64,000 nt of DNA from JALZMG01 sp963739975 (lineage in GTDB: Bacteria > Actinomycetota > Acidimicrobiia > Acidimicrobiales > Ilumatobacteraceae). The notes under the pieces were generated by a model. It was not told the DNA's origin. It was given only the letters and a program-made list of their open reading frames with translations, and did no database searches. The DNA lies in the NCBI GenBank assembly GCA_963739975.1, contig CAVUCK010000012.1, positions 186,001-250,000 on the forward strand. Direction: 5' to 3'. This document shows positions 49,812 to 57,513 of this stretch, piece by piece. The position numbers and the translations under genes are program-made. Within the stretch, counting starts at the first letter, position 1; the number at the start of each line of letters is the position of its first letter.

Positions 49812-51062
49812 TTAGAAGCCGAAGATGTCGGAGGCGCCGTCGAGGGCGTCGGCGAGCGCGTCCACGTCGTCGCGGTCGTTGTACACGTAGAAGCTGGCCC
49901 GGGCGGTGGCAGCCGCACCGAGCAGCCGCATCAGCGGTTTGGCGCAGTGGTGGCCGGCGCGGATGCACACGTTGGCCTGGTCGAGGACCTGGCTGACGTC
50001 ATGAGGGTGGAGGTCGCGGAAGGCGAAGCTGAGCACGCCGCCGCGCACGGCCAAGTCCCGAGGACCGTGGATGACCAGATCGTCGCCGAATCGGGCGCCG
50101 AGCGTCTCGAGCGCGTAGCTGGTCAGCTCGACCTCGTGGGCCCGGACGGCATCCATGCCGAGCGACTCCATGAAGTCGACGGCGGCGCCGAACCCGATCG
50201 CCTCGGTGATCGGTGGGGTGCCGGCCTCGAACTTGGCGGGGACGGGCGCCGACGTGAACCCGTCGAGGCGGACGTCGGCGATCATGTTGCCGCCGCCGAG
50301 GAACGGCGGGGTGGCGTCGAGCAGCTCGGCCCGCCCGTACAGCGCGCCGATGCCCGACGGGCCGCACATCTTGTGGCTCGAGAAGGCGGCGAAGTCGGCG
50401 CCCCACGCCTGGACGTCGGTTGGGTTGTGGGGCACGAACTGGCAGGCGTCGACGACGGCAAGGGCCCCGGCGGCGTGGGCCGCGGCGCACAGCTCGGCGA
50501 CGGGGTTGAGGGTGCCGAGCACGTTGCTCATCGCGGCGACCGAGACGACCTTGGCCCCGTCGACCAGCCGATCGAGGTCGGTCAGGTCGAGGCGCCCGTC
50601 GTTCGTGAGCGGGATCCACCGCAGCTCCACACCCACCTCGCTGGCCAGCAGGTGCCACGGGACGATGTTGGCGTGGTGCTCCATGTGGGTCAGCACGACG
50701 ACATCGCCGATGCCCAGGTTCGCTCGACCCCACGCCTGGGCGACGAGGTTGAGCGCCTCGGTGGCGTTCTTGGTGAACACGATCTCGTCGGCGTCGGCGG
50801 CGTTGACGAAGCGGGCCACCTTGGCCCGGGCCGCTTCGTAGGAGTCCGTGGCCTCGGCGGCCAAGCGGTAGGCGCTGCGGTTGATCGGCGCGTAGTGGTG
50901 GGCGGTGAACGAGGACATCGCGTCGATGACCTGCCGCGGCTTCTGTGACGAGTTGGCGGAGTCGAGGTAGTGGATCGGACGCCCGTCGATCGTGTCGGCG
51001 AGGAGCGGGAAGTGCGCCTTGACCGTCGCCACGTCGAGCGTCGTGAGCGTCTCGGCGGTCAT
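49812..51062 (-). CDS. sufS: cysteine desulfurase SufS
   Basis: A 416-residue group II cysteine desulfurase: IHYLDSANSSQKP, LTHMEHHANIVPW with the PLP-stacking His, VDACQFVPHNPTDV, SSHKMCGPSGIGALYG with the Schiff-base Lys, and the catalytic Cys in RAGHHCAKPLM. It extracts sulfur from cysteine and passes it to SufU. ATG 51062 overlaps the sufC2 stop (ATGA). Confidence 0.96.
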   Translation of the reverse strand: MTAETLTTLDVATVKAHFPLLADTIDGRPIHYLDSANSSQKPRQVIDAMSSFTAHHYAPINRSAYRLAAEATDSYEAARAKVARFVNAADADEIVFTKNATEALNLVAQAWGRANLGIGDVVVLTHMEHHANIVPWHLLASEVGVELRWIPLTNDGRLDLTDLDRLVDGAKVVSVAAMSNVLGTLNPVAELCAAAHAAGALAVVDACQFVPHNPTDVQAWGADFAAFSSHKMCGPSGIGALYGRAELLDATPPFLGGGNMIADVRLDGFTSAPVPAKFEAGTPPITEAIGFGAAVDFMESLGMDAVRAHEVELTSYALETLGARFGDDLVIHGPRDLAVRGGVLSFAFRDLHPHDVSQVLDQANVCIRAGHHCAKPLMRLLGAAATARASFYVYNDRDDVDALADALDGASDIFGF

Positions 51063-51856
51063 CGCCCGACTCCGGCAGGGCGGAACGACTCGTAGCCGTC
51101 GCGTTCGAGGCGCTCGGCGATCTCCATGCCGCCCGACGCGACGATGCGACCGTCGATCAGCACGTGCACGTGGTCGGGCCGCAGCTCGTTGAGCAGGCGC
51201 TGGTAGTGCGTGATCAGCACGACACCGAGGTCCGGGCGGTCAGCGCGCACCTCGCGCAACCCCTTGGCCACGATGCGCAAGGCGTCGATGTCGAGCCCCG
51301 AATCGGTCTCGTCGAGGATGGCCAACGCCGGCTCCAGGATCGCCAGCTGCATGATCTCGTTGCGCTTCTTCTCGCCGCCGGAGAACCCCTCGTTGAGGTA
51401 GCGGTCGACGAACGACGAGTCCATGCCGAGGCGCTGCATCCACTCCATGGCCGAGACCCGCAGTTCGAGCACGGAGAGATCGAACCCCTTGCGCGCCGAC
51501 AGCGACTGGCGCAGGAACTGGATCACGGAGACCCCCGGGATCTCCTGGGGGTACTGGAAGGCGAGGAACATCCCGGCCTTGGCCCGCTCGTCCGGTGGCC
51601 ATTCCGTCACGTCGTCGCCGCGGAACGTGATCCGGCCCGATCGGACCTCGTACTCGGGCGAACCCATCAGCGTGGCGGCCAGCGTGCTCTTGCCGGAGCC
51701 GTTGGGGCCCATGATGGCGTGGATCTCGCCGGCGCCGACGGCGAGGTCGAGGCCCTGCAGGATGGGCTCGGGCGCCACCGCCGACCCGCCGGCGGCGTCA
51801 GGGGCCGGCGCGACCCACAGGTCGTCGACGTGGAACAGCTCCTGGTGCTCCGGCAC
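51059..51856 (-). CDS. sufC: SufC ATPase, paralogue 2
   Basis: A 265-residue SufC with Walker A MGPNGSGKST, Q-loop FQYPQEIPGV, FSGGEKKRNE signature, Walker B LAILDETDSGLD and ITHYQRLLNE. Between the N-terminal strand and Walker A it has a 10-residue Ala/Gly/Pro insert (APDAAGGSAVAPE). It opens the sufC2-sufS-sufU operon; GTG 51856 has TACACT 7 nt upstream. Together with sufC at 45618 the window encodes two complete, diverged SufC proteins. Confidence 0.93.
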   Translation of the reverse strand: MPEHQELFHVDDLWVAPAPDAAGGSAVAPEPILQGLDLAVGAGEIHAIMGPNGSGKSTLAATLMGSPEYEVRSGRITFRGDDVTEWPPDERAKAGMFLAFQYPQEIPGVSVIQFLRQSLSARKGFDLSVLELRVSAMEWMQRLGMDSSFVDRYLNEGFSGGEKKRNEIMQLAILEPALAILDETDSGLDIDALRIVAKGLREVRADRPDLGVVLITHYQRLLNELRPDHVHVLIDGRIVASGGMEIAERLERDGYESFRPAGVGR

Positions 51857-51863
51857 AGCGGCC

Positions 51864-51869
51864 AGTGTA
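51864..51869 (-). promoter_or_regulatory. -10 box (TACACT) of sufC2-sufS-sufU
   Basis: TACACT on the minus strand, 7 nt before GTG 51856; no SD. Confidence 0.45.
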
Positions 51870-51893
51870 GGCGCCACGGGCGGCCAATTCTCC

Positions 51894-52280
51894 CTACGCG
51901 CGTAGTGGTAATTCGTGGTCCCGGAGATCCTCCTTCCAGGCCCGGAACCTGGTGTGGCGGGCGCCGCTCGGCCCGGCGCCGTCGGCCCGGCCGTCGGGGA
52001 ACAGCCGCAGTGTGAACGCCACCGACGTGTCGGCGGCGAGACCGGCCCAGTACCGGGCGTCTCCGTCCGAGGCGGGCCCGGCCCGCCACAGCAGCCAGGG
52101 ACCGATCCGGCGCTTGTACTCGGCGCCCGGCCGGCCGGGCAGGTCGTCGCCGAGGTGCCGCAGGTCGGCCGGCGCCTCGATCCATGCTGCGGCCGGGATG
52201 TTGCGATCGCGCACCGGTGTCGGCGGGAGGTCCGCCGTGTGCAGCGGCGTGGGGTCGATCGGTCGCTCGTCGTACCTCAT
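51894..52280 (-). CDS. conserved hypothetical protein
   Basis: A 128-residue soluble protein that I do not recognise. It is rich in Arg/Asp/Trp, with WLLWRAGPASDGDARYWAGL and VAFTLRLFPDGRADG suggesting a beta-rich fold. ATG 52280 overlaps the stop of the upstream membrane-protein gene (ATGA), so it is the last member of a coupled gene chain from 53627. Confidence 0.6.
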   Translation of the reverse strand: MRYDERPIDPTPLHTADLPPTPVRDRNIPAAAWIEAPADLRHLGDDLPGRPGAEYKRRIGPWLLWRAGPASDGDARYWAGLAADTSVAFTLRLFPDGRADGAGPSGARHTRFRAWKEDLRDHELPLRA

Positions 52281-52909
52281 GAGAGCGTCCCGACGACGGT
52301 CGGCAGCGCCGCGGCCAGCACGGTCTGCACCTGGTCGGCGTCGAGCCGGCCGGCGGCCGGGCCGGCCACGTCGATCATCGCCAGCAGGTGGTCGTCGTAC
52401 CACAGGACGGCGCACCCGTCGTCGATCCCGCAGTGGCCAAGGTAGGTCCCGCCGTTCGTGCTGCCGAGGGGGTCCCACGGCGGCGCCTCCGAGTCGCCGC
52501 GCAGGAGTTCCAGTGCGTCCGCCGGGGAGGGCGAGACCGAGATGACGAGCCGCTCGTCACCACGAGACGCCGTGCAGTCGACCATGGGCCCGCCCGTCGC
52601 CTCGACGGTGACCTCGCCGTCAGCGACGAGGGCGGCGAGCGCGTCCTCGTCGAGCGCCGTCGCCACTTGGCCGAGCAGCCCGTCGCCCATCGGGCAGCCG
52701 TCGAGCTCGTCGGTGGCGAGCGTCGCCGACAGTCCGTCGGCGGCGGCAGTCGTGTCGAGCTCGGGCGTCGTGTCGTCGGCGCCGTCGAACGCCTGCCAGG
52801 TGATCACGCCCGCCACCGCCACGGTGGCGACGATGATCGCCCCGGCCACCAGCACCGGCCACAGCGGTCGACCAGGCGGCGCGTCCTCGTCGGTCGGAGC
52901 GTCGATCAC
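52277..52909 (-). CDS. single-pass membrane protein with extracellular domain, unknown
   Basis: A 210-residue protein: short cytoplasmic tail, TM helix (WPVLVAGAIIVATVAVAGVI, about residues 17-36) and an outside domain with Cys in LDGCPMGD, VDCTASR, GHCGIDDGC that could form disulfides. Unknown function. GTG 52909 overlaps the stop of a 31-codon ORF (GTGA). Confidence 0.65.
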   Translation of the reverse strand: MIDAPTDEDAPPGRPLWPVLVAGAIIVATVAVAGVITWQAFDGADDTTPELDTTAAADGLSATLATDELDGCPMGDGLLGQVATALDEDALAALVADGEVTVEATGGPMVDCTASRGDERLVISVSPSPADALELLRGDSEAPPWDPLGSTNGGTYLGHCGIDDGCAVLWYDDHLLAMIDVAGPAAGRLDADQVQTVLAAALPTVVGTLS

Positions 52910-53001
52910 CGACCGGCGAGCCCGTCGAGCGCGTCACGCAACGGTTCGGCGTCCACGCCCTCGAACAGCCCCGAGAGGGCGAGCAGGGTGGGCTGGGTCA
53001 C
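52906..53001 (-). CDS. possible 31-residue protein, overlapping both neighbours
   Basis: GTG 53001 overlaps the MBL hydrolase stop (GTGA), and its own stop overlaps the next GTG. It would encode 31 residues (TQPTLLALSGLFEGVDAEPL and on to LAGR). The coupled spacing on both sides makes translation plausible, but it may only be a linker for ribosome reinitiation. Confidence 0.3.
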   Translation of the reverse strand: MTQPTLLALSGLFEGVDAEPLRDALDGLAGR

Positions 53002-53627
53002 CAACCGCGAGCGATCCACTCGTCGAGGTGCGGTCGCTCGGCGCCGATGGTCGTGTCGACGCCGTGGCCGGGGAGCACGACGGTGGTGTCCGGGAACGTG
53101 AACAGGCGGTCCTCGATCGACCGGATGATCGTGGAGAAGTCGGCGTCCTCGAAGCTCGTGTTCCCTGGGCCGCCGGGGAACAGGGTGTCGCCGGTGAACA
53201 GCAGCGGCGTGTCGCGCACGGCGAACGAGATCGAGCCGGCGGTGTGGCCGGGGTTGTGGATCGCGTCGAGGCGCAGCCGGCCGACCTCGATCACTTCCGC
53301 GTCGTCGAGGAAGACGTCGTAGCCGACGTCCTTCAGCTTCGGCGCGTCGAGCTTCGTGACCGCCACCTCGTAGCCGGCCTCCCGGATCGCCGGCACGGCC
53401 TGGATGTGGTCCCAGTGCCCGTGGGTCTCGAGGACGCGGCGGACACCGAGCCGCTGGCACAGCTCGAGCAGTTGCTCGTGCTCGTTGGCGGCATCGATCA
53501 GCACGGCGTCACCGGTGCGTCGGCAGCGCACCACGAAGACGTTGTTGTCGTACGGTCCGACGACCACCTTGTGGACCTCGACATCGGCGTTGACCCAGTG
53601 GAGGGTGTGCGGGGAGCCGGCAGCCAT
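52998..53627 (-). CDS. MBL-fold hydrolase (glyoxalase II-like)
   Basis: A 209-residue metallo-beta-lactamase-fold protein of the glyoxalase II/YcbL type: DNNVFVVRC, LETHGHWDHIQAVPAI (HxHxDH), IHNPGHTAGSISFAV, FTGDTLFPGGPGNT and VLPGHGVDT. It probably hydrolyses thioesters such as S-lactoyl derivatives of mycothiol-type thiols. ATG 53627 is preceded at 7 nt by CACACT. First of a coupled chain of four genes. Confidence 0.88.
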   Translation of the reverse strand: MAAGSPHTLHWVNADVEVHKVVVGPYDNNVFVVRCRRTGDAVLIDAANEHEQLLELCQRLGVRRVLETHGHWDHIQAVPAIREAGYEVAVTKLDAPKLKDVGYDVFLDDAEVIEVGRLRLDAIHNPGHTAGSISFAVRDTPLLFTGDTLFPGGPGNTSFEDADFSTIIRSIEDRLFTFPDTTVVLPGHGVDTTIGAERPHLDEWIARGW

Positions 53628-53725
53628 GCGATCCAGTGTGCCAGTCCCCTCCGTCCGCGACTCGCCGTCATCGTCCGCAGATTGGTTGCTCTGCCACCGA
53701 ATTGCGGACGAGGAGACCGGTGACG

Positions 53726-54130
53726 TCACGCCGAGACGACGTCCAGGCCGACGGCCAGGGCGACGCCGATCTGGCCGGGATCGAACGTGACGAACCGCAC
53801 CGGCGGCGGCATGCGGACCGCCGCGGCCAGGTGCACGGCGCTCGCCAGGCGCACCGGTTGCGCTCTGGCCAACGTCGCCGCCGCGTCGAGGCACCGTTGA
53901 TCGACCGGGACCACGTGGAGGTGGTCCCACGTCAGCCGCACGGCGTCCTCCAGGTCTCCGCGCAGCACATCGACGTCGGTCAGCCGATCGATGGTCGGCA
54001 GCGCCTCGGTCAGGGCGAGCGCCGAGGCCGACCACACCGGATCGTCGGCCATCGCCGCCAGCACGATCGCCCGCGCCGGACCGTCGATCCCCAGCGCCAG
54101 CAGCGCCGAGGTGTCGAGCGCCACGCTCAT
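53726..54130 (-). CDS. PIN-domain toxin (VapC-like)
   Basis: A 134-residue PIN domain: VALDTSALLAL with the first catalytic Asp, ALALTEALPTI with Glu, and LASAVHLAAAV and RFVTFDPGQ where later acidic residues are expected (final Asp kept, the usual LADALHLA Asp replaced by Ser-Ala). Such toxins cut RNA. ATG overlaps the antitoxin stop (ATGA). One acidic ligand may be missing, so activity is uncertain. Confidence 0.8.
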   Translation of the reverse strand: MSVALDTSALLALGIDGPARAIVLAAMADDPVWSASALALTEALPTIDRLTDVDVLRGDLEDAVRLTWDHLHVVPVDQRCLDAAATLARAQPVRLASAVHLAAAVRMPPPVRFVTFDPGQIGVALAVGLDVVSA

Positions 54131-54399
54131 CCGCGCAGCTCGACGAGGGCACGGTCGAGGCGGACGCCGGACCAGACGGCGACTGGTGGGGGCGGGCGCC
54201 AGGTGCTCGTACGGCGGGGCGGCAGCACGGCTCCGACGGCGATCAGCCGCTCGAGGTCGGGCGCCTGGTCGTCGAGGGCGGACAGCAGCGCGGTCGGGCG
54301 GCCGCCGACGGTGATCACGATGCGGTCGCCCTGGCCGGCGCGACGGATGGTGGCGGCCAGGTCGGCGCGCAGCGCCCGCACGGTCGTGGATGTGGACAC
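54127..54399 (-). CDS. Phd/YefM-type antitoxin
   Basis: A 90-residue protein: VRALRADLAATIRRAGQGDR and IVITVGGRPTALLSALDD are the Phd/YefM DNA-binding domain; the C-terminal half (PPRRTSTWRPPPPVAVWSGV) is Pro/Arg-rich and would wrap the toxin. GTG 54399 lies in a block of two palindromic decamers, a likely autoregulatory site. Confidence 0.8.
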   Translation of the reverse strand: MSTSTTVRALRADLAATIRRAGQGDRIVITVGGRPTALLSALDDQAPDLERLIAVGAVLPPRRTSTWRPPPPVAVWSGVRLDRALVELRG

Positions 54400-54410
54400 A
54401 TGTGTACACA
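54391..54410. promoter_or_regulatory. candidate toxin-antitoxin operator
   Basis: TGTGGACACA followed directly by TGTGTACACA; a third palindrome ACACATGTGT spans the joint. The block covers the antitoxin start codon. Confidence 0.45.
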
Positions 54411-54454
54411 AGCAGGTTGGCGCGGTTGCGTCAACGCGGGCCACGATGGGCGCC

Positions 54455-55570
54455 ATGAACTTCGCCTTCACCGACGAGCAGGACGAGCTGCGCAAGACCG
54501 TCAGGGCCTTCCTCGATTCCAAGAGCCCGGAGTCCGCCGTGCGCGAGCAGATGGAGACAGAGTCCGGCTACGACACGGCCGTGTGGTCGCAGATGGCCGA
54601 GCAGATGGGCCTCCAGGGACTGCACATCCCGGAGGAGTTCGGCGGCTCCGGCTACAGCTACGTGGAGCTCGGCATCGTGCTCGAGGAGATGGGTCGCTCG
54701 CTGCTCTGCGCCCCGTTCTTCTCCACCGTCGTGCTGGCCGCCAACACGCTGCTGCAGAGCGGTGACGACGCTGCCAAGAAGGACTACCTCCCGGGGATCG
54801 CCAGCGGCGAGACCATCGCCACGGTGGCGTTCACCGAGCCGGCGGGCAAGTGGGACGAGGCCGGGATCACGATGGAGGCCACGGCGGACGGCGACGCCTG
54901 GACGCTCACCGGCGCCAAGAGCTTCGTCCTCGACGGGCACACCGCCAACCTGATCCTGGTCGCCGCCCGCACGGCGAAGGGCGTCAGCCTGTTCGCCGTC
55001 GACGGTGACGCGTCCGGGCTGACCCGCACCGCCCTCTCGACGATGGACCAGACGCGCAAGCAGGCCAAGCTCGACTTCGACGGCACGCCGGCCCGGCTCA
55101 TCGGTACCGAGGGGGAGGGCTGGGCGACGCTGTCGAGCGTGCTCGACCTCGTCGCCGTCGGCCTCGCCGCCGAGGAGGTCGGCGGAGCGCAGAAGGTGCT
55201 GGACATGGCCGTCGAGTACGCCAAGGTGCGCGTCCAGTTCGGTCGTCCGATCGGGTCGTTCCAGGCGATCAAGCACAAGTGCGCCGACATGCTGCTCGAG
55301 GTCGAGTCGGCCAAGTCGGCGGCGTACTACGGCATGTGGTGCGCCAGCGAGATGAACGACGAGCTGCCGTCGGTGGCGTCCCTGGCCAAGGCCTACTGCT
55401 CGGAGGCGTACTTCCATGCCGCCGCAGAGAACATCCAGATCCACGGCGGCATCGGCTTCACGTGGGAGCACCCGGCCCACCTGTACTTCAAGCGGGCGAA
55501 GAGCTCCGAGCTGCTGTTCGGCGATCCGACCTACCACCGCGAGCTGCTCGCCCAGCGCATCGGCCTGTGA
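54455..55570 (+). CDS. acyl-CoA dehydrogenase
   Basis: A 371-residue acyl-CoA dehydrogenase: N-terminal helical domain (FTDEQDELRKTVRAFLDS, HIPEEFGGSGYSYVELGIVL), FAD/substrate middle domain (VAFTEPAGKWD, DAWTLTGAKSFVLDG) and C-terminal domain (VRVQFGRPIGSFQAIKHKCADM, NIQIHGGIGFTWEHPAHLYF). The catalytic-base position is not certain from sequence alone. The small size and KRAKSSELLFGDP tail are like actinobacterial FadE-type proteins of sterol and short-chain catabolism. Divergent from the toxin-antitoxin pair. Confidence 0.9.
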   Translation: MNFAFTDEQDELRKTVRAFLDSKSPESAVREQMETESGYDTAVWSQMAEQMGLQGLHIPEEFGGSGYSYVELGIVLEEMGRSLLCAPFFSTVVLAANTLLQSGDDAAKKDYLPGIASGETIATVAFTEPAGKWDEAGITMEATADGDAWTLTGAKSFVLDGHTANLILVAARTAKGVSLFAVDGDASGLTRTALSTMDQTRKQAKLDFDGTPARLIGTEGEGWATLSSVLDLVAVGLAAEEVGGAQKVLDMAVEYAKVRVQFGRPIGSFQAIKHKCADMLLEVESAKSAAYYGMWCASEMNDELPSVASLAKAYCSEAYFHAAAENIQIHGGIGFTWEHPAHLYFKRAKSSELLFGDPTYHRELLAQRIGL

Positions 55571-55576
55571 GGGACC

Positions 55577-55603
55577 GGCTCCCGGCGTGAACCGCCGGGA
55601 GCC
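55577..55603 (+). terminator. terminator hairpin after acyl-CoA dehydrogenase gene
   Basis: Perfect 11-bp stem GGCTCCCGGCG/CGCCGGGAGCC with TGAAC loop, 6 nt after the stop. Confidence 0.75.
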
Positions 55604-55630
55604 ATGACACCCCGCGTTCATGCTCGTCCC

Positions 55631-56125
55631 ATGAGCGCCACCATCATTCCCTTTCCCGTCAGATCGCGCCCGACCTGCTGGTCGACCCCGGTGCACGAGG
55701 CCATCGACGAGATCGAGTCCGTCCTCGACCAGGGCGACGCCGAGGAGGTGATCGAGCTGTGCCGTCGGGCCCTTGCCCGCCTCGATGCCAGCTCGCCGGA
55801 CATCGAGGACGTCGCGCCGCTCGACGAGCTCGTGGTCCGGCTCGACGACGTGCACCGGCGGGCCTGCGCGATCGCCAAGCCGGATCCCGACGAACTGGCC
55901 CGCTGGCTGTTCAGCTACGACGCCGACTCGAACCTGTCCACGCTGCAGGGCGCCGCCGAGCGCTACGCCGAGCTGCTCGGTGACCGCGGGCTCGGCGAGT
56001 ACCAGCGACTACTGAACGGCCGGCTCCGTCGCCGGCGATCCGACATCGGGCGAGCCATCGATGACTTCCGGCTGCGCCCGACCCGCGTGGCATTGGCTCG
56101 TGCCCGACACCCCAGTGCCGTCTGA
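55631..56125 (+). CDS. hypothetical protein, helical
   Basis: A 164-residue soluble protein, mostly helical (VHEAIDEIESVLDQGDAEEV, LDELVVRLDDVHRRACAIA, STLQGAAERYAELLGDRGLG). It resembles the SWIM-zinc-finger-associated or TPR-like helical hypothetical proteins of actinobacteria, but no motif is decisive. ATG 55631 is the sensible start; CATGCT is 6 nt before it. Confidence 0.6.
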   Translation: MSATIIPFPVRSRPTCWSTPVHEAIDEIESVLDQGDAEEVIELCRRALARLDASSPDIEDVAPLDELVVRLDDVHRRACAIAKPDPDELARWLFSYDADSNLSTLQGAAERYAELLGDRGLGEYQRLLNGRLRRRRSDIGRAIDDFRLRPTRVALARARHPSAV

Positions 56126-56208
56126 CGTACTTGGCCGTCTCGGCAGCGGGGAGGTTCGCGCTGGCCGTCTCAACCGACGTGATCGGGTCGATCGAGGCGG
56201 CCAGTTCG

Positions 56209-56214
56209 TAGGGT
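56209..56214 (+). promoter_or_regulatory. -10 box (TAGGGT) of membrane protein gene
   Basis: TAGGGT lies 9 nt before ATG 56224; no SD. Confidence 0.45.
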
Positions 56215-56223
56215 GAGCGGGCG

Positions 56224-56694
56224 ATGGAGCCGGTGACCTGGGTCTTCGCGGTGATCGCCGCCGTCACGGTGTTCGTCATCGCCGCCGTGGTCGTCGGCCG
56301 GGAGGCGCACCGCCTGGACGCCGTTGCGCCGCGCGTCGTCTACCGCCTCGACGAGGCCGTCGACTTCGTGGCCGACCGGGTGCCGGCCGAGACGCAGGCC
56401 CGCCTGACGCCGGACGAGCTGGAGCAGCTGCTGATCTTCCACCTCCGCTGGCTGCACGACAAGGGGTTGCAACCCGTCGACGTGATCGATCGCCGCCAGG
56501 ACATCTTCACGCCGACCGTGATCGATGAGGACACCCTCACCGGGTACCTGCTCGGCGAGGCCGAGCGGGCCGACGTCGACCTGCTCGACGACGTCGACGC
56601 CGTCGCGGTGGTGGAGGCCCACCTCGAGTACCTCGACGCCATCGGCGCCGTCGGTCCGCAAGCGCCCGGCGACGACATCACCGACCTGCGCTGA
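56224..56694 (+). CDS. membrane-anchored conserved hypothetical protein
   Basis: A 156-residue protein with one N-terminal TM helix (WVFAVIAAVTVFVIAAVVVG) and a cytoplasmic acidic helical domain (VPAETQARLTPDELEQLLIF, ERADVDLLDDVDAVAVVEAH). This layout is familiar from actinobacteria, but the function is unknown to me. Confidence 0.7.
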   Translation: MEPVTWVFAVIAAVTVFVIAAVVVGREAHRLDAVAPRVVYRLDEAVDFVADRVPAETQARLTPDELEQLLIFHLRWLHDKGLQPVDVIDRRQDIFTPTVIDEDTLTGYLLGEAERADVDLLDDVDAVAVVEAHLEYLDAIGAVGPQAPGDDITDLR

Positions 56695-56739
56695 CCCGCC
56701 GCTGGTCCGTCGCCCGTGGCGGTGCGCCAGGATGGCGGG

Positions 56740-57423
56740 ATGGATCCCGCCGACATCGCCTTCGTCGACTTCCACTTCGACGTGATGTGCCCGTGGGCCT
56801 ACCAGACGTCGCGTTGGATGCGCGAGGTGCGGGACCGGACCGGTGTCGAGGTGCGCTGGCGGTTCTTCAGCCTCGAGGAGATCAACCGGATCGAGGGCAA
56901 GAAGCACCCGTGGGAGCGGGAATGGTCCTACGGGTGGTCGATGATGCGCATCGGGGCGTTGCTGCGGCGCAAGGACCCGGCGCTGCTCGACGCGTGGTAC
57001 GAGCGGGCCGGTCGGGCGCTGCACGTCGAGGGCCGCCAGCCCCACCGACGGGAGGTGGCCGAGGCGCTGCTCACCGAGCTCGGCCTGGACGGACCGGCCG
57101 TGGTGGCCGACGCCCTGGCCGACCCATCGACCCACGACGACGTCCGCGTCGAGCACCAGCGCGTCGTCGACGCCGGGGCGTTCGGCGTCCCCACCCTGTT
57201 CTTCCCGGACGGCCAGTGCCTGTTCGGGCCCGTCGTCGTCGATCCACCCACCGGCGACGAGGCACTCGCGCTGTGGGACCACGTGCGGGACTGGCTGCGG
57301 TTCGCCACGCTCTACGAGATCCAGCGGCCCAAGGCGCCCGCAGATCTGGCCCGCATCGCCGACGCGTTCCGCCCGTACCTGCAGGCGCGCGACTGGCGCA
57401 CGATCCAGAACCCGACACCATGA
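56740..57423 (+). CDS. DsbA-family (DSBA-like thioredoxin) protein
   Basis: A 227-residue protein of the FrnE/2-hydroxychromene isomerase group: FVDFHFDVMCPWAYQTSRWM has a C-P-W-A in place of CxxC (single Cys), then a helical insertion and GAFGVPTLFFPDG with the cis-Pro. The single Cys and internal location (no signal peptide) suggest an isomerase or glutathione-transferase-kappa-like role rather than disulfide formation. ATG 56740 is preferred; ATG/GTG upstream adds eight residues. Confidence 0.83.
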   Translation: MDPADIAFVDFHFDVMCPWAYQTSRWMREVRDRTGVEVRWRFFSLEEINRIEGKKHPWEREWSYGWSMMRIGALLRRKDPALLDAWYERAGRALHVEGRQPHRREVAEALLTELGLDGPAVVADALADPSTHDDVRVEHQRVVDAGAFGVPTLFFPDGQCLFGPVVVDPPTGDEALALWDHVRDWLRFATLYEIQRPKAPADLARIADAFRPYLQARDWRTIQNPTP

Positions 57424-57513
57424 GCACGTCATTGCGTTCCCCGGCCACGCAGGCCGTTGATGGCCGCTCCCTCGCTGGCGCTCGGTCGCTCGCATCAGCA
57501 TGAGGTCGCGCCG

